NCBI GenBank assembly: GCA_003170655.1
Contig: PMYY01000063.1
Location: 268-7,313, forward strand
Direction of reading: 5' to 3'
DNA from: Nitrospiraceae bacterium
GTDB taxonomy: Bacteria; Nitrospirota; Thermodesulfovibrionia; Thermodesulfovibrionales; Dissulfurispiraceae
DNA: 7,046 bases
Shown: positions 6,172 through 7,046 of the stretch, in pieces
Layout of the letters: every line of letters begins with the position of its first letter
How positions within the stretch are numbered: the first letter of the stretch is position 1
The notes under the pieces: model-generated
Told to the model about the DNA's origin: nothing
Databases searched by the model: none
The model's input: only the letters and a program-made list of their open reading frames with translations
Made by a program: the position numbers and the translations under genes

Positions 6172-7046
6172 ATGGCTCGCTATACCTTCCAGTGGATTAC
6201 GGAACAGCTTGCTGTGGGGCCTGCACCGCTATCGTATGAGGATTTCGATGATATACGTGAGGCGGGCATCAACGGGATTGTCAACCTTGGCGACGAGATT
6301 GCTGAATTGAGCACTATCGAGCGGCAGAACGGATTCGAAGTGTATTTCTTGCCGATTGTAGACGGCGGTGTGCCGGAAACGCCAGAATTGGAGCAAGCTT
6401 TGGAGTGGATTGACGAGGCACTCTACCTCAACAAGAAAATACTGGTGCATTGCCGCTTTGGTATTGGCAGGACCGGAACCTTCGTTACGACCTACCTTAT
6501 CAGGCGTGGATTTGGACTGAAACTAGCGCAGAAGACGCTCAGGGGAATTCGTTCTGTGCCGACCAGTTTTGCCCAGTGGCGCCTGCTCAGAAAGTATGAC
6601 CGGGTGACACCGGGGCTGAAGGTGAGAAAGCCTGATCTCAGGTCACGACAGACAATTAGTCTGGACTCTTTTTTTGCAGACTACGAGCGCATTGTACTTG
6701 ATCTTAGCGAAAATATTGATGTGAGCAGCGAGCAAAAAACATGTGGGCAAGAAAATGATGCATGCTGCCACGAGCCTTTCAGCGTATCCCTCGTTGAGGC
6801 TGCTTATATACATCAAGTAATTGGTAGCACCGTTGATCAGGCGGATCGCCGAGCGATTGCAGCACGGTTGCGAATAGAGTCCGAATGGTACACCTGCGCA
6901 CTTAGTGTTTCAAGGGTCTGCATGCTTTTTTCTAGCCGACCGATCCATTGTAGACTTGCTGGCAGTAGCGAAACAACAGCGAATCTGATCGAGTCCACGA
7001 AGGAGCGCCTCAACCGGCTCTCACGTCAACTTTTTGTTGCCCTCAG
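6172..7046 (+). CDS. Dual-specificity protein phosphatase fused to a YkgJ-like cysteine cluster (3' truncated by window end)
   Basis: The reading frame is open from the ATG at 6172 to the end of the window (291 codons plus two bases) with no stop, so the gene continues beyond. Residues about 5-145 form a cysteine-based phosphatase of the DSP/PTP fold: VNLGDE (37-42), a general-acid candidate D64 in PIVDGGVPE, and the P-loop VHCRFGIGRTG (92-102). The nucleophile is C94 and the phosphate-binding Arg is R100, a complete HCX5R(T/S) signature. Residues about 191-262 resemble the YkgJ-type Zn/Fe-chelating cysteine cluster: C191, then adjacent C198-C199 followed by FSVSLVEAAYI, C242, C250, and RPIHCR at 256-261 with C260. 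This matches the YkgJ pattern 'C..CC...vs..E' and 'C.....C.iY..RP..CR', though the first cysteine spacing is loose. It lies 14 bases after the PPDK-like gene. I infer that it removes phosphate from a partner protein in this pathway, perhaps under metal or redox control through the cysteine cluster. Confidence 0.85.
   Translation, partial: MARYTFQWITEQLAVGPAPLSYEDFDDIREAGINGIVNLGDEIAELSTIERQNGFEVYFLPIVDGGVPETPELEQALEWIDEALYLNKKILVHCRFGIGRTGTFVTTYLIRRGFGLKLAQKTLRGIRSVPTSFAQWRLLRKYDRVTPGLKVRKPDLRSRQTISLDSFFADYERIVLDLSENIDVSSEQKTCGQENDACCHEPFSVSLVEAAYIHQVIGSTVDQADRRAIAARLRIESEWYTCALSVSRVCMLFSSRPIHCRLAGSSETTANLIESTKERLNRLSRQLFVAL

Noticed and set aside
6161..6172. A three-codon mini-ORF (Met-Tyr-Trp-stop) whose TAA overlaps the phosphatase ATG
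   Set aside because: Its ATG directly abuts the only ribosome binding site, leaving no room for initiation. It is most likely coincidental.
1..7046. CRISPR arrays, insertion sequences, tRNA or rRNA genes
   Set aside because: No direct-repeat array, transposase motif, terminal inverted repeats or tRNA-like cloverleaf was seen. Almost the whole window is coding sequence of the five genes.

Overview
This window carries one tightly packed, single-strand gene cluster that looks like a complete signalling operon cut off at its 3' end. The G+C content looks close to half by eye. The families present are a cysteine-rich 'two-CW' type insert in a sensor kinase, an NtrB-like kinase core, an orphan pyruvate-phosphate-dikinase-like protein and a YkgJ-like cysteine cluster. 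Together they are most reminiscent of anaerobic delta-proteobacteria (Desulfuromonadales/Geobacter-like or sulfate-reducing relatives). That placement is inference from family recognition, not from a marker gene.

Layout. Bases 51-88 form a Rho-independent terminator for a gene lying mostly or wholly upstream of the window. Bases 89-219 are a short non-coding leader. Five genes then follow on the + strand: (1) a PhnD-like periplasmic binding lipoprotein (220-1146); (2) a membrane sensor histidine kinase (1150-3207); (3) a stand-alone CheY-like receiver (3211-3570); (4) an 855-residue PEP-synthase/PPDK-like protein without the usual PEP-binding TIM barrel (3590-6157); (5) a dual-specificity phosphatase fused to a YkgJ-like cysteine cluster (6172 to beyond 7046). 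Gaps between genes are 3, 3, 19 and 14 bases. No internal terminator is evident, so one transcript is likely.

Proposed working model (inference). The lipoprotein binds an anionic or metal-oxyanion ligand outside the inner membrane and reports it to the kinase, as AioX does for AioS. The kinase also has its own extracytoplasmic Cache-like domain, plus a cytoplasmic eight-cysteine insert that could sense redox or metal state. It would phosphorylate the receiver, which has no output domain and therefore must act by protein contact. The plausible local targets are the PPDK-like phosphotransferase and the phosphatase. The cluster would then join two-component signalling to ATP-driven His-phosphoryl transfer and to CX5R phosphatase chemistry. 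No permease or ATPase is present to make the first gene an ordinary transporter subunit, although genes beyond 7046 cannot be seen.
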